A stretch of DNA of 64,000 nt from Flavobacteriales bacterium (GTDB lineage Bacteria; Bacteroidota; Bacteroidia; Flavobacteriales_D; Sanyastnellaceae). A program made the position numbers and the translations under genes. Position 1 is the stretch's first letter, and the number at the start of each line of letters is the position of its first letter. Below are positions 24,753 to 32,555 of the stretch, one piece after another. The notes beneath the pieces were generated by a model, which made no database searches, had not been told where the DNA came from, and was given only the letters and a program-made list of their open reading frames with translations. The stretch covers positions 1-64,000 of the forward strand of contig JAIBBG010000001.1 of the NCBI GenBank assembly GCA_019694805.1, given 5' to 3'.

Positions 24753-26615
24753 TTATCTGAATTGCTGATCAAGTTGATCAAGTGTTATTTGTAAAATGGT
24801 GGGGCGATTATACTGTGCAGCATAAGGCATAGCACATTGGAACAAATCACGCACCAAAGAAGTCATTTCCGGTTGCGTGAGCATTTGACCATATCGAATA
24901 GAAGCAGCAGCAGCAAGTGCCCAGGCCATTTTTTCTCTTGGTGCATATTTCAGTGAACCACTTTCATGATGCCATTGTTCCAAAAACTCTTCCATCAGTG
25001 ATTGCGCATCACGAGCTCCTGCATCGGCTGGTAAGCCCAGCACTTCAATGCTTTTTTCATCTGTCTGTACCAGATCAAAACCCATAGCGCCAAGCTCATT
25101 GATTCCGGATAAGATCATCGCCATATCGGCGGCACCAAATTCCAGAGATGTAGGAAACATCAGTTGCTGCGAATGACCTTGACCTTTTTCCATTTGACGC
25201 AGATATCCTTCGTACAAAATTCTTTGGTGAGCGCGTTGTTGATCTACCAGCATCAAACCTTTCGGTGTAATGAGCATGATATACTTTCTGTGCAATTGGG
25301 TTACAGGGGTATCATCAGTCCATTCGAAACCACTTTCTTGTCCAACTGCAATCATTGTTTCATCCGAATCAGGCTGATGTTTTGCAACTGTCTTTTGATT
25401 CAGTTCGAGGCTGATTTGGTGAAGTTCCTGCCAGTTCGATGAAGTTTGTTCACGACGTTCGAACCAGCCTCTCATCGCTTCTGTGCGATCACTTCGAGGA
25501 TGATCATTTGCGAAAGGATTGTATTCTTTGTTGACACGTATTTCAGGTTCAATCATATCTTGACCAGAACGTGGCGGCCCAATGGTTATCGCATTCTCCT
25601 GATTGAAATCCAGACTCGGTGAAATATTAAATCTTCCCAATGCCCTTCTCACGGCTGCGTGTATGATGGCATACACTGCTCTTTCATCCTGAAATTTGAT
25701 TTCTGTTTTGGTTGGATGAATATTGATATCGATTTGTGCTGGGTCGATGGTGAGGTAAATCAGGTATAGCGGAAAATGCCCGGCAGGTAGTAATTCTTCG
25801 AATGCACTCATGACGGCATGATGCAAATAAGAATTTCTGATGAAACGATGATTGACGAAAAAATACTGTTCGCCTCTTGTCTTTCGCGCAGCATCTGGCT
25901 TACCGACAAAACCTGTGACAGAAACGATATCCGTGTTTTCTTCCACCGGCACCAATTTTTCATTGTATTTGCTGCCGAAAACGTGCACAATTCGTTGTCG
26001 AATCGGAACAATCGGTAATGAAAAAACCTCAGAGCCATTGTGTGTGCATACAAATTCAATCTCCGGATGTGTGAGCGCCAGTCGCAAAAAATCATCGAGG
26101 ATATGTCTGAATTCGATGGCATCACTTTTCAGAAAATACCTTCGAGCAGGAACGTTGTAAAAAAGATTTTTCACACTGAAAATAGCTCCTTCTGGACATT
26201 GAGTCGGCTCCTGTGTTTTGACTTTAGACGCATCAATTTCGATGAGTGTGCCGAGTTGGCGATCCCGCTGTCTGGTTTTCATTTCAACTTGAGCCACGGC
26301 GGCAATACTCGCCAAAGCTTCACCACGAAAACCTTTTGATACGATATGGAAAAGATCATCCGATTTGCGGATTTTGGATGTGGCGTGCCTTTCAAAGCAC
26401 ATCCTGGCGTCGGTCTCGCTCATCCCACGACCATTATCGATCACCTGAATGAGTGTTTTGCCGGCGTCTTTCACAATCAGTTTGATTTGCGTAGCACCAG
26501 CGTCGATGGCATTTTCCATCAACTCCTTCACCACTGAAGCCGGGCGTTGCACGACTTCTCCTGCTGCAATCTGATTGGCTACCGCCTCGGGTAACAAACT
26601 GATGATATCTGCCAT
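24753..26615 (-). CDS. mutL: DNA mismatch repair protein MutL
   Basis: 620 residues. N-terminal GHKL ATPase with KELMENAIDAGAT (about 31-43), VIDNGRGM (about 57-64) and GFRGEALASI (about 94-103), then the transducer domain (RFIRNSYLHHA) and a C-terminal dimerisation domain. At the place of the endonuclease motif DQHA(x)2E(x)4E the sequence reads DQQRAHQRILYE (about 455-466), so the central glutamate is replaced by glutamine; nuclease activity is doubtful, though such variation may be normal in this lineage. A TAGTTTTG octamer lies 22 nt upstream. Confidence 0.93.
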   Translation of the reverse strand: MADIISLLPEAVANQIAAGEVVQRPASVVKELMENAIDAGATQIKLIVKDAGKTLIQVIDNGRGMSETDARMCFERHATSKIRKSDDLFHIVSKGFRGEALASIAAVAQVEMKTRQRDRQLGTLIEIDASKVKTQEPTQCPEGAIFSVKNLFYNVPARRYFLKSDAIEFRHILDDFLRLALTHPEIEFVCTHNGSEVFSLPIVPIRQRIVHVFGSKYNEKLVPVEENTDIVSVTGFVGKPDAARKTRGEQYFFVNHRFIRNSYLHHAVMSAFEELLPAGHFPLYLIYLTIDPAQIDINIHPTKTEIKFQDERAVYAIIHAAVRRALGRFNISPSLDFNQENAITIGPPRSGQDMIEPEIRVNKEYNPFANDHPRSDRTEAMRGWFERREQTSSNWQELHQISLELNQKTVAKHQPDSDETMIAVGQESGFEWTDDTPVTQLHRKYIMLITPKGLMLVDQQRAHQRILYEGYLRQMEKGQGHSQQLMFPTSLEFGAADMAMILSGINELGAMGFDLVQTDEKSIEVLGLPADAGARDAQSLMEEFLEQWHHESGSLKYAPREKMAWALAAAASIRYGQMLTQPEMTSLVRDLFQCAMPYAAQYNRPTILQITLDQLDQQFR

Positions 26616-26636
26616 AATCTCTTTTGAGAACCGCTA

Positions 26637-26644
26637 CAAAACTA
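26637..26644 (-). promoter_or_regulatory. Putative -7 element TAGTTTTG upstream of mutL
   Basis: On the minus strand TAGTTTTG fits TAnnTTTG exactly and ends 22 nt before the mutL ATG. It would allow mutL to be transcribed separately from ispH, whose stop lies just beyond. Confidence 0.45.
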
Positions 26645-26666
26645 CGTTCTGCAGCGCAAATTGCGG

Positions 26667-27887
26667 TCAGCAGATGAGACTTTCCAAAGCTTCGGCAGGC
26701 TGACGCTCTGCATCGCATAGTTCAAGCAACCGCATAAGGACCGCTTCCAGTATGGTATCCGGACAAGATGCACCGCTTGTGATAACCACAGAAAGAGGCG
26801 ATTTCATCCCCTTCCAGTTTGTTGATTCCAACATTTTTTGTGAAGGATAATCAAAATGGCGGATGTGGTTTTCATCCAACAAATCTTCAGGGCCAGAAAT
26901 GTAATACGTGGGCATTCGGGTGGCGAGAATGCCCGCAATTTGCGCAGTATTCGAACTATTAAAACCGCCCACTACGATGGCAAGATCTGCATCAGATTCC
27001 AGGGTCTTCAATGTGGATTCCTGATTGTCGTTGGTTGCATAACACAATGTATCGCGCGTATCCGCAAAATGTTCTTTCCAATTTTCGCCAAAACGATCCT
27101 GGATGATCTTGCGAAAAAAATCGCTGATGGCCTGCGTTTCTGTTGCCAGCATGGTGGTTTGATTCACCACTCCGATTTTCCGCAAATCACGAGACACATC
27201 AAAGCCTGCAGAAATTTTATCGCCAAATTCTTTGTTAAACCCGTCTGTATCCGGCTGATCTACCATGTATGAAGCCAGTCTTTCTGCTTCCTCCATATTC
27301 CTGATGATCACCGCGGGAGCATTTTGGTAGCTATGAGAAAAAGTCGCCCGTGTCTCTTCGTGATGCAGTTTACCATGAATGATGATAGAATGTCCTTTCG
27401 AGCCAATCTCAGTAGATCGTTTCCATACTTTTTCTACGAAAGGACAAGTGGTGTCATAGTTTCTCACTTCAACACCTTTGGACAACAATAGCTGTTCAAT
27501 TTCCACGGTAGTTCCGAATGCCGGAATGATCACAATATCATCTGGATGGATTTCTTCCCAAGGAATGATTTGTTTGCCTTTGGTATCCATGATGAAGCGA
27601 ATTCCATTTGCTTGCAGGTCTTCATTCACCACTGGATTGTGGATCATTTCACTCAGGAGAAAAAGTCTTTTACCCGGATTTTCGCGAATCGCACGGTAAG
27701 ACGTTTCAATGGCATTTTCTACACCATAACAAAATCCAAAGTGCCTCGGCAAAATGACTCTTAGGTTACCGAAATCCAGTATTCCCGGTTGGAAATTTTG
27801 CTTGCGTGGGTCAGCCATTCTCCTGCGGAGTTTCACCTCACCAATCAAACCAGATCTGAATTTTTCCGGGATATCAAATTTTTTCAT
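26667..27887 (-). CDS. ispH: 4-hydroxy-3-methylbut-2-enyl diphosphate reductase IspH
   Basis: Last enzyme of the MEP pathway, an iron-sulfur protein making IPP and DMAPP. The 406-residue length fits the longer IspH form found in Bacteroidota and cyanobacteria. The cluster cysteines are in HFGFCYGVENAI (about 51-62), DTTCPFVEKVW (about 144-154) and SGASCPDTILE (about 377-387); the active-site region GKLHHEETRATF (about 170-181) is also present. Supplies precursors for the carotenoid genes 5-10 kb away. Overlaps the upstream unknown gene by 14 bp. Confidence 0.94.
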   Translation of the reverse strand: MKKFDIPEKFRSGLIGEVKLRRRMADPRKQNFQPGILDFGNLRVILPRHFGFCYGVENAIETSYRAIRENPGKRLFLLSEMIHNPVVNEDLQANGIRFIMDTKGKQIIPWEEIHPDDIVIIPAFGTTVEIEQLLLSKGVEVRNYDTTCPFVEKVWKRSTEIGSKGHSIIIHGKLHHEETRATFSHSYQNAPAVIIRNMEEAERLASYMVDQPDTDGFNKEFGDKISAGFDVSRDLRKIGVVNQTTMLATETQAISDFFRKIIQDRFGENWKEHFADTRDTLCYATNDNQESTLKTLESDADLAIVVGGFNSSNTAQIAGILATRMPTYYISGPEDLLDENHIRHFDYPSQKMLESTNWKGMKSPLSVVITSGASCPDTILEAVLMRLLELCDAERQPAEALESLIC

Positions 27888-28404
27888 GAGAATTCAGTAC
27901 TTCGCGCGTGTACTCTTTCACTTTTCCTTTTTTGTATGCCTTGAGCAAATTCCGCAATTCCTTTTGTCTGGAATATTCCTTGCTTTGGGCCGCTAACTCA
28001 GCAACAACAGTAAAACCACTCGAGTAAAGTGTTTGTTCATCCTTCACTGAAGGGTGATCCATTTTATACAAAGCCATACCATGGATGAAGGAAAACAACA
28101 ACTCGGGTTGAGAATCGGCAAATTCCAGGTAATGAGAGTTGATTTCAATGAGAATGCTGGGAGAACCCGCTAACCATTCAAGGACATAGGCATTGGCTAA
28201 ACCACGTTGTTCGACATCTATGCCGAGTGGCGTTTGACATAACCATTTGAGTGTTTTACGAACTTGATCTTCGTCTTTCTGATATTCCTCTGGAGTTTCC
28301 CACAAATATTTGGCGGGAATTTTTGGACAACGGCCCGGCTGCGCGAACACGGAAGTATTCAAGCAAAAAAAACAGAGCGCAGCGATCAGGACTTTTGACA
28401 TCAC
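27874..28404 (-). CDS. Unknown secreted protein
   Basis: 176 residues. Signal peptide MMSKVLIAALCFFCLNTSVFAQ (cleavage near residue 22). The mature protein is helical (DEDQVRKTLKWLCQTPLGI, LLFSFIHGMALYKM, KELRNLLKAYKKGK) with no recognised motif. It overlaps saccharopine dehydrogenase-like (4 bp) and ispH (14 bp) genes, so it is part of the same minus-strand operon. Likely periplasmic; no function assigned. Confidence 0.75.
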   Translation of the reverse strand: MMSKVLIAALCFFCLNTSVFAQPGRCPKIPAKYLWETPEEYQKDEDQVRKTLKWLCQTPLGIDVEQRGLANAYVLEWLAGSPSILIEINSHYLEFADSQPELLFSFIHGMALYKMDHPSVKDEQTLYSSGFTVVAELAAQSKEYSRQKELRNLLKAYKKGKVKEYTREVLNSHEKI

Positions 28405-29732
28405 AATTCCTTCGAGGTTTCGACAAATCTGATGTTGAATTTCTCAAGTTCGTTCAAAACCGGGATGTAAATTTCGGGAATTACCGGTAAGTGAATACCT
28501 GTTAGTTGAATTCTTCCGTCCAATACCATTTCAGCAGCAATTCCAATAGGTAATCCGACAGTTCTGGACATGGCCGTATTGAGTTGGGTTACACCGATAT
28601 CTACCATGGAAGACTGTAATTCCATGCGTTTTCCATTGAGCAAATACCTGAATCTGTGCCACATCACCAGCATATCTTTATCCTGACTGTTGAGCACCCA
28701 TTTCTTTTCGATGAGGCGCTGCAACGCGACAGCGGGAGATCCCTTTTCGATATCCAGTCTTTCATCACTAAATATGCCCAACCAGGTAAGTTTTTGCATG
28801 CTGATGTCATCGACGTTTAAGTAAGATTTCACACCAGCAACCACATCATACGTAGATTTTATATTCAAGAAAGAAGCGGTGAGTTGCTTCCAGGTCAAGC
28901 GCTGTGGGTTTTCAATTTCAAAAGAATCATCTGTAATTCCAAGCTGCACGAGCACATTCCACGCCTTACAAAAACCATTGCGGCGCAAGGTTCCTCGCAA
29001 GAGTGTTGGGATATTTTCCAGTCCGTAGATTTTTCTGTATTTCAACGAATCACGATTCGCATATCCATCAAAATCGCCATAGTTTGCGATGTTCACCGGA
29101 ATGATCCTTTCGAATAACCTTTGATAGGGAATAAATTTCAACTCACCATCCTGTTGAAACCTCGCTGTTCCGCCATATCCGGCCAACACTACGTTTCTGG
29201 GGTTCCAGGTGATTTTATAATTCCAGGGATTATCGTCGCTTTCTGGCGCAATCAAACCTCCGGTAAAAGATTCGAAACTTTCAATGTCTGCTCCTTGTGA
29301 TTCCAGGTGATGAATAATTTTCATCGCGGACATATGATCGATACCCGGGTCAACACCCATTTCGTTCAACAGTAACAGCCCCTTGGCTTTGGCATCGGCT
29401 TCCATGGCCCACATTTCGTCAGAAACGTAACTTGGTGTGATTACATTTTTTCCTGCATGAATACAATCGCGAGCTACAGCCGGATGCATCGTTGCTGGCA
29501 ACATAGAAATGACCAGATCAGCATTGGCAATTTCAGTTTGCCTTTGCGCTTCATCATTGGCATTCATAGCAAAACAAGTCGTGGAAGGATGACCTCCGGT
29601 TTTTTGTTCCGCCATCTTGATATCCATATCACCGACGCGAATCACGTAGTTTTTTTCAGCCGCTCTGGAGATCAAAAAATGAATAAGGTCAGTGCTACTG
29701 CGGCCTGCGCCAAGGACAAGGATTTTTTTCAT
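28401..29732 (-). CDS. Saccharopine dehydrogenase-like NAD(P)-binding protein
   Basis: 443 residues from ATG 29732 (an ATG two codons earlier at 29738 is also possible). N-terminal Rossmann fold with VLGAGRSSTDLIHFL (about 5-19), then MLPATMHPAVARDC (about 75) and NEMGVDPGIDHMSAM (about 122-136), and a saccharopine-dehydrogenase C-terminal domain (TGGLIAPESDDNPWNYKITWNP, about 155-176). It resembles LYS9-type enzymes that act on saccharopine in lysine metabolism, but the exact substrate cannot be confirmed. First gene of the series leading to ispH. Confidence 0.85.
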   Translation of the reverse strand: MKKILVLGAGRSSTDLIHFLISRAAEKNYVIRVGDMDIKMAEQKTGGHPSTTCFAMNANDEAQRQTEIANADLVISMLPATMHPAVARDCIHAGKNVITPSYVSDEMWAMEADAKAKGLLLLNEMGVDPGIDHMSAMKIIHHLESQGADIESFESFTGGLIAPESDDNPWNYKITWNPRNVVLAGYGGTARFQQDGELKFIPYQRLFERIIPVNIANYGDFDGYANRDSLKYRKIYGLENIPTLLRGTLRRNGFCKAWNVLVQLGITDDSFEIENPQRLTWKQLTASFLNIKSTYDVVAGVKSYLNVDDISMQKLTWLGIFSDERLDIEKGSPAVALQRLIEKKWVLNSQDKDMLVMWHRFRYLLNGKRMELQSSMVDIGVTQLNTAMSRTVGLPIGIAAEMVLDGRIQLTGIHLPVIPEIYIPVLNELEKFNIRFVETSKEL

Positions 29733-29878
29733 AACCATAAAAGATGGCCAAAAATAGCACTCCCGGTGAAGACGCGAAGGAGAGCTACCTTATGATCAGG
29801 AAGTTTTTTGTGAAAATTGAAACCAAATCTCCGCTGTGAGCGTAGACACATGCGAACAAAAGAAAAACCCAATTTTAT

Positions 29879-30379
29879 ATGACCATGAACATGCCACAGG
29901 CCAACAGGATGACGGATGTCAACGAGATGCCGCGAGTATTGTACCTTGATGATGACGACGCCAATCTCGTAACATTCCGAGCCAACTTCAGGGAACAGTT
30001 CGAGGTCTATACCTCCAATAACCCTGTAGAAGCATATAACCTGATCAGTGAACACAAAATTCAGATCGTGATCACCGATCACAATATGCCAAGTATGAGT
30101 GGAGTAGAATTTCTGGAAAGTATTTCCAGAGACTATCCAGATGTGCAGAGAATTTTGCTCACAGGTTACACAGAACTGGTACCCGTGATGGAAGCCATCA
30201 ACAAAGGCAAGGTTTTCCGAATTCTGACGAAACCCTTCAACATGAAAGAAATCAGTAAAATGGTTTCCGAAGCTTGGGAACAATGCAAAGTGGTTTTCGA
30301 AAAAGAAAAACTCATTTCGCAGTTGAAAAGACAGAACCAGCAATTTGAATTCATACTCCGACAAAGACTTTTGTCATGA
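29879..30379 (+). CDS. Single-domain response regulator with C-terminal coiled coil
   Basis: 166 residues. Receiver domain about 18-140: acidic pocket LYLDDDDAN (about 22-30), phosphoacceptor aspartate in VITDHNMPSMSG (about 64-75), conserved threonine in LLTGYTE (about 98-104) and lysine in ILTKPFN (about 117-123). Residues 125-166 form a helix that extends as a short coiled coil (EKEKLISQLKRQNQQFEF); there is no DNA-binding output domain. No histidine kinase gene is adjacent. It may signal through protein contacts. A strong terminator follows. Confidence 0.88.
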   Translation: MTMNMPQANRMTDVNEMPRVLYLDDDDANLVTFRANFREQFEVYTSNNPVEAYNLISEHKIQIVITDHNMPSMSGVEFLESISRDYPDVQRILLTGYTELVPVMEAINKGKVFRILTKPFNMKEISKMVSEAWEQCKVVFEKEKLISQLKRQNQQFEFILRQRLLS

Positions 30380-30403
30380 TTTTTTTACATAAAGCAACAA
30401 GAT

Positions 30404-30440
30404 GAAACAGGCTCTGAAGATCAGAGCCTGTTTCTTTTTT
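30404..30440 (+). terminator. Intrinsic terminator after the response regulator
   Basis: Perfect stem GAAACAGGCTCTGA / TCAGAGCCTGTTTC with a three-base loop, followed by CTTTTTT. Located 25 bp after the response regulator stop. Confidence 0.9.
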
Positions 30441-30444
30441 ATCC

Positions 30445-30640
30445 ATCATTTCTGAAAATCGACGATATCTCTGAATGCCGTCCATGACGTGCATTACCTC
30501 GAGTTTTTTCCCCGCAGGCATGATAGGCATTCAAATCAACATCTTGTGGTGCTTGTCCAGTTAAAATGAAGAAGTGTTCCTACTTCTTAACTTTCAGAGC
30601 TTCATCCCAAGCTTGGCCGCTTGATGCAGTTTAGAAGATT
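30445..30640 (-). repeat. Degenerate copy C of the inverted-repeat intergenic element
   Basis: Aligns in the same orientation as 56663-56909 through several blocks: TCCATGACGTGCATTACCTC (versus TCCATGACGGGCACC), CATCTTGTGGTGCTTGTCC (versus AATCTTGTGGCGCCTGTCC) and CTTTCAGAGCTTCATCCCAA (versus CTTTCAGCACTTCATAACGA), ending near GCTTGATGCAGTTTAG. Terminal repeats are eroded. No gene is visible in this gap. Confidence 0.5.
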
Positions 30641-30656
30641 TCGTCAATTTGAAGAC

Positions 30657-31205
30657 TCAATTGAGTGAAAAATTCACTTCACCTTGTTTCATCAATTTGT
30701 AGTGATGTGCCAATTTCGCCATCAGATTGGAGAATGTCTGCATGGCCGAAGCTGTTTCATCCGAGACTGGTTCTTTCTTCAATCGAAGGATCAGCATACC
30801 ATAAAGGGCCGTGAGACAGACCTCCACATCGTTGGTGCTTTTTCCATCTGTACGGAGCAGGTATTCTTTGATATTGGGCTGTGCCCTGCGATACAAATCG
30901 AGATACGTTTTATCCTTCACCAAATTCGCCAGGGTATTGTGCAAATAGTTCAATTCAAAAATGAGTTCGTGCACTTCTGCGATGTGGCCGCGTTGTTCAA
31001 CGCCTTCTCTTTTCATGGCATTCGCCAATTCGATAAACCAATTTCTTTCTTCTTGAAAAGATGATTCATCCGGTGTGAATGATTTCACAAATTCATCCAA
31101 TGCTTCTGTATCGAAATGCATGGCGCGCACCAGATCTTCCATTTGCCACAAGAAGATGATGTATTCGGCAACGTTTTGTTTGAGTTTTTGTGCAGCGAGG
31201 CTCAT
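30657..31205 (-). CDS. DUF4924 family protein
   Basis: 182-residue, mostly helical cytoplasmic protein. It starts MSLAAQKLKQNVAEYIIFLWQMEDLVRA, the pattern of the Bacteroidota DUF4924 family, and ends with a helix pair (MQTFSNLMAKLAHHYKLM). No catalytic motif or signal peptide. Its start overlaps the stop of the OmpH-like gene by 4 bp, so they are co-expressed. Function unknown; family call from remembered sequence pattern. Confidence 0.75.
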   Translation of the reverse strand: MSLAAQKLKQNVAEYIIFLWQMEDLVRAMHFDTEALDEFVKSFTPDESSFQEERNWFIELANAMKREGVEQRGHIAEVHELIFELNYLHNTLANLVKDKTYLDLYRRAQPNIKEYLLRTDGKSTNDVEVCLTALYGMLILRLKKEPVSDETASAMQTFSNLMAKLAHHYKLMKQGEVNFSLN

Positions 31206-31837
31206 GGATTTTTTTGAGAAAGTTCTGCCTCATATTCTGCATTCAATCCGGCGATGACTTCAGAAGTGATGTCATAAGCATCGCTACCGTAGAGCAATAT
31301 CTGAAAATCACTTTGCTGGTTGATGACATAGTCAATACCTCTTTCTTTCGAAAATTTCTTGAGGAAAGTATTCACACGATTCTGCAGCTGTTCCTGAAGT
31401 TCAGCTTCCTTTTTTTTAAGTGCTCCTACTTCCCTTTGTTGGATGCCATTCAATTCAGCTTCTAGTGCTCCAATGCTTTCTTGTAATGCAAGCGCTTCGG
31501 ATTCCGGCATATCAGGATGTGTTTGAGCATATTCAATCAATCGCTGATATTCCTCTTGTCGTGAGCCGAAAGCTTTTTGCACTCGCTCATCAGCTGCTTT
31601 CAACTTCAGTTCAAGGTCTTTTGATTTTTCCGAGATAAAACGATAATTCGCATTCAGTGAATCGCCGTTCACAAAAGCCACGACAGTGGCCTTAACAGAA
31701 TCTCCTTGAAAAGCTTGCGCCACTTTGACGGGCTCATCTGAATCCGTTCTTTGGGTCGTTTTGGAGGTTTTCCAAAATAGATATCCAAAGGCAATGGCAA
31801 GTAAAACTGAAATGGAAAGTGAAATTTTTGCAAGCAT
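31202..31837 (-). CDS. OmpH/Skp-like periplasmic chaperone
   Basis: 211 residues with an N-terminal membrane segment or signal anchor (ISLSISVLLAIAFGYLFW, about 5-22), then the Skp/OmpH layout: a strand (ATVVAFVNGDSLNANYRF, about 50-67), a long coiled coil (about 70-165, rich in E/K/Q) and closing strands (GIDYVINQQSDFQILLYGSDAYDIT). Expected to hold unfolded outer-membrane proteins in the periplasm. The uncleaved-looking anchor is a little unusual. It lies between a small gene and the DUF4924-like gene. Confidence 0.8.
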   Translation of the reverse strand: MLAKISLSISVLLAIAFGYLFWKTSKTTQRTDSDEPVKVAQAFQGDSVKATVVAFVNGDSLNANYRFISEKSKDLELKLKAADERVQKAFGSRQEEYQRLIEYAQTHPDMPESEALALQESIGALEAELNGIQQREVGALKKKEAELQEQLQNRVNTFLKKFSKERGIDYVINQQSDFQILLYGSDAYDITSEVIAGLNAEYEAELSQKNP

Positions 31838-31839
31838 AA

Positions 31840-32058
31840 TTATGAGGTACTTTGGGAATTTTGATAAGCGATGCTGAAATCGGCATGCATAGAACGAAAA
31901 CGCTCGAGCGTATTGTGAATCAAAGCTTCACTGCATAATGCTTTTGCGCCTTCAATTCCGGCAACACTATCCTGACTAATCTTGTAAGTCTGTTTGTATT
32001 GACCGGCTTCCATTTCAATGATGTATTTCTCATTCCATGAAAAAATGGAAATCTTCAT
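31840..32058 (-). CDS. Small conserved Bacteroidota protein, unknown function
   Basis: 72 residues from ATG 32058 (MKISIFSWNEKYIIEMEAG); a GTG at 32091 would add eleven residues. Pattern: two or three strands followed by a helix (HNTLERFRSMHADFSIAY), similar to short proteins common in Bacteroidota genomes. It ends 2 bp before the OmpH-like gene, supporting a real gene in that operon. No function known. Confidence 0.65.
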   Translation of the reverse strand: MKISIFSWNEKYIIEMEAGQYKQTYKISQDSVAGIEGAKALCSEALIHNTLERFRSMHADFSIAYQNSQSTS

Positions 32059-32101
32059 TTGAGCATGCGGTATTTGTGCAACGATTCTCACGGGTGCAAA
32101 A

Positions 32102-32248
32102 TTACTTCTGTGAAGGATCGTGTTGTTTCTTTTTATTCAACACTAAAAACAGACTATGGCCGAAACACTTCATCACGCTCCGAGTAAGATACCAAATCAA
32201 CAAGACGACTACAAAACGCAGCGTCAACGCGTGATTCAACCCCTTCAT
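32102..32248 (-). CDS. Possible small single-pass membrane protein
   Basis: 48 residues from ATG 32248 (the frame is open to 32332): MKGLNHALTLRFVVVLLIWYL followed by a basic tail KKKQHDPSQK. One hydrophobic helix is clear. It sits directly upstream of the 72-residue gene on the same strand. Too short to be sure; it resembles tiny membrane proteins of the DUF4834 sort only in general layout. Confidence 0.3.
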   Translation of the reverse strand: MKGLNHALTLRFVVVLLIWYLTRSVMKCFGHSLFLVLNKKKQHDPSQK

Positions 32249-32555
32249 GGTCCAAATGACCACCAGAAATTCGGTTCCTCCTATCGGGTTGAAGTGTGAT
32301 AATTCAATTTTTCTCCATTCCAGAAATGTCAACGAGTGTTAAAGCTCATCGTAAATTTGGGCATGGCAAAGTTCAAAGAGCACATTTTCAAAACTTTAGA
32401 ACACAATCAAAAAAAGATTTGTTGTGAAAAGGAATTGAGATGTTCTTTGCGACCCCTTGCCAGAAAAAAATTTGGTGCTGATTGTCTACAAGGAATAGAT
32501 ATTTTAGCGCCCGCTTGTTTTTTAGACCAGTTTTAATCTCCTTAACCCATCTGCT
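32249..32555. other. Intergenic region, no gene recognised
   Basis: About 300 bp between the possible small membrane protein and the TonB-dependent receptor. It is AT-rich with no convincing reading frame, hairpin terminator or TAnnTTTG element; it must hold the promoter of the receptor operon. Confidence 0.5.
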
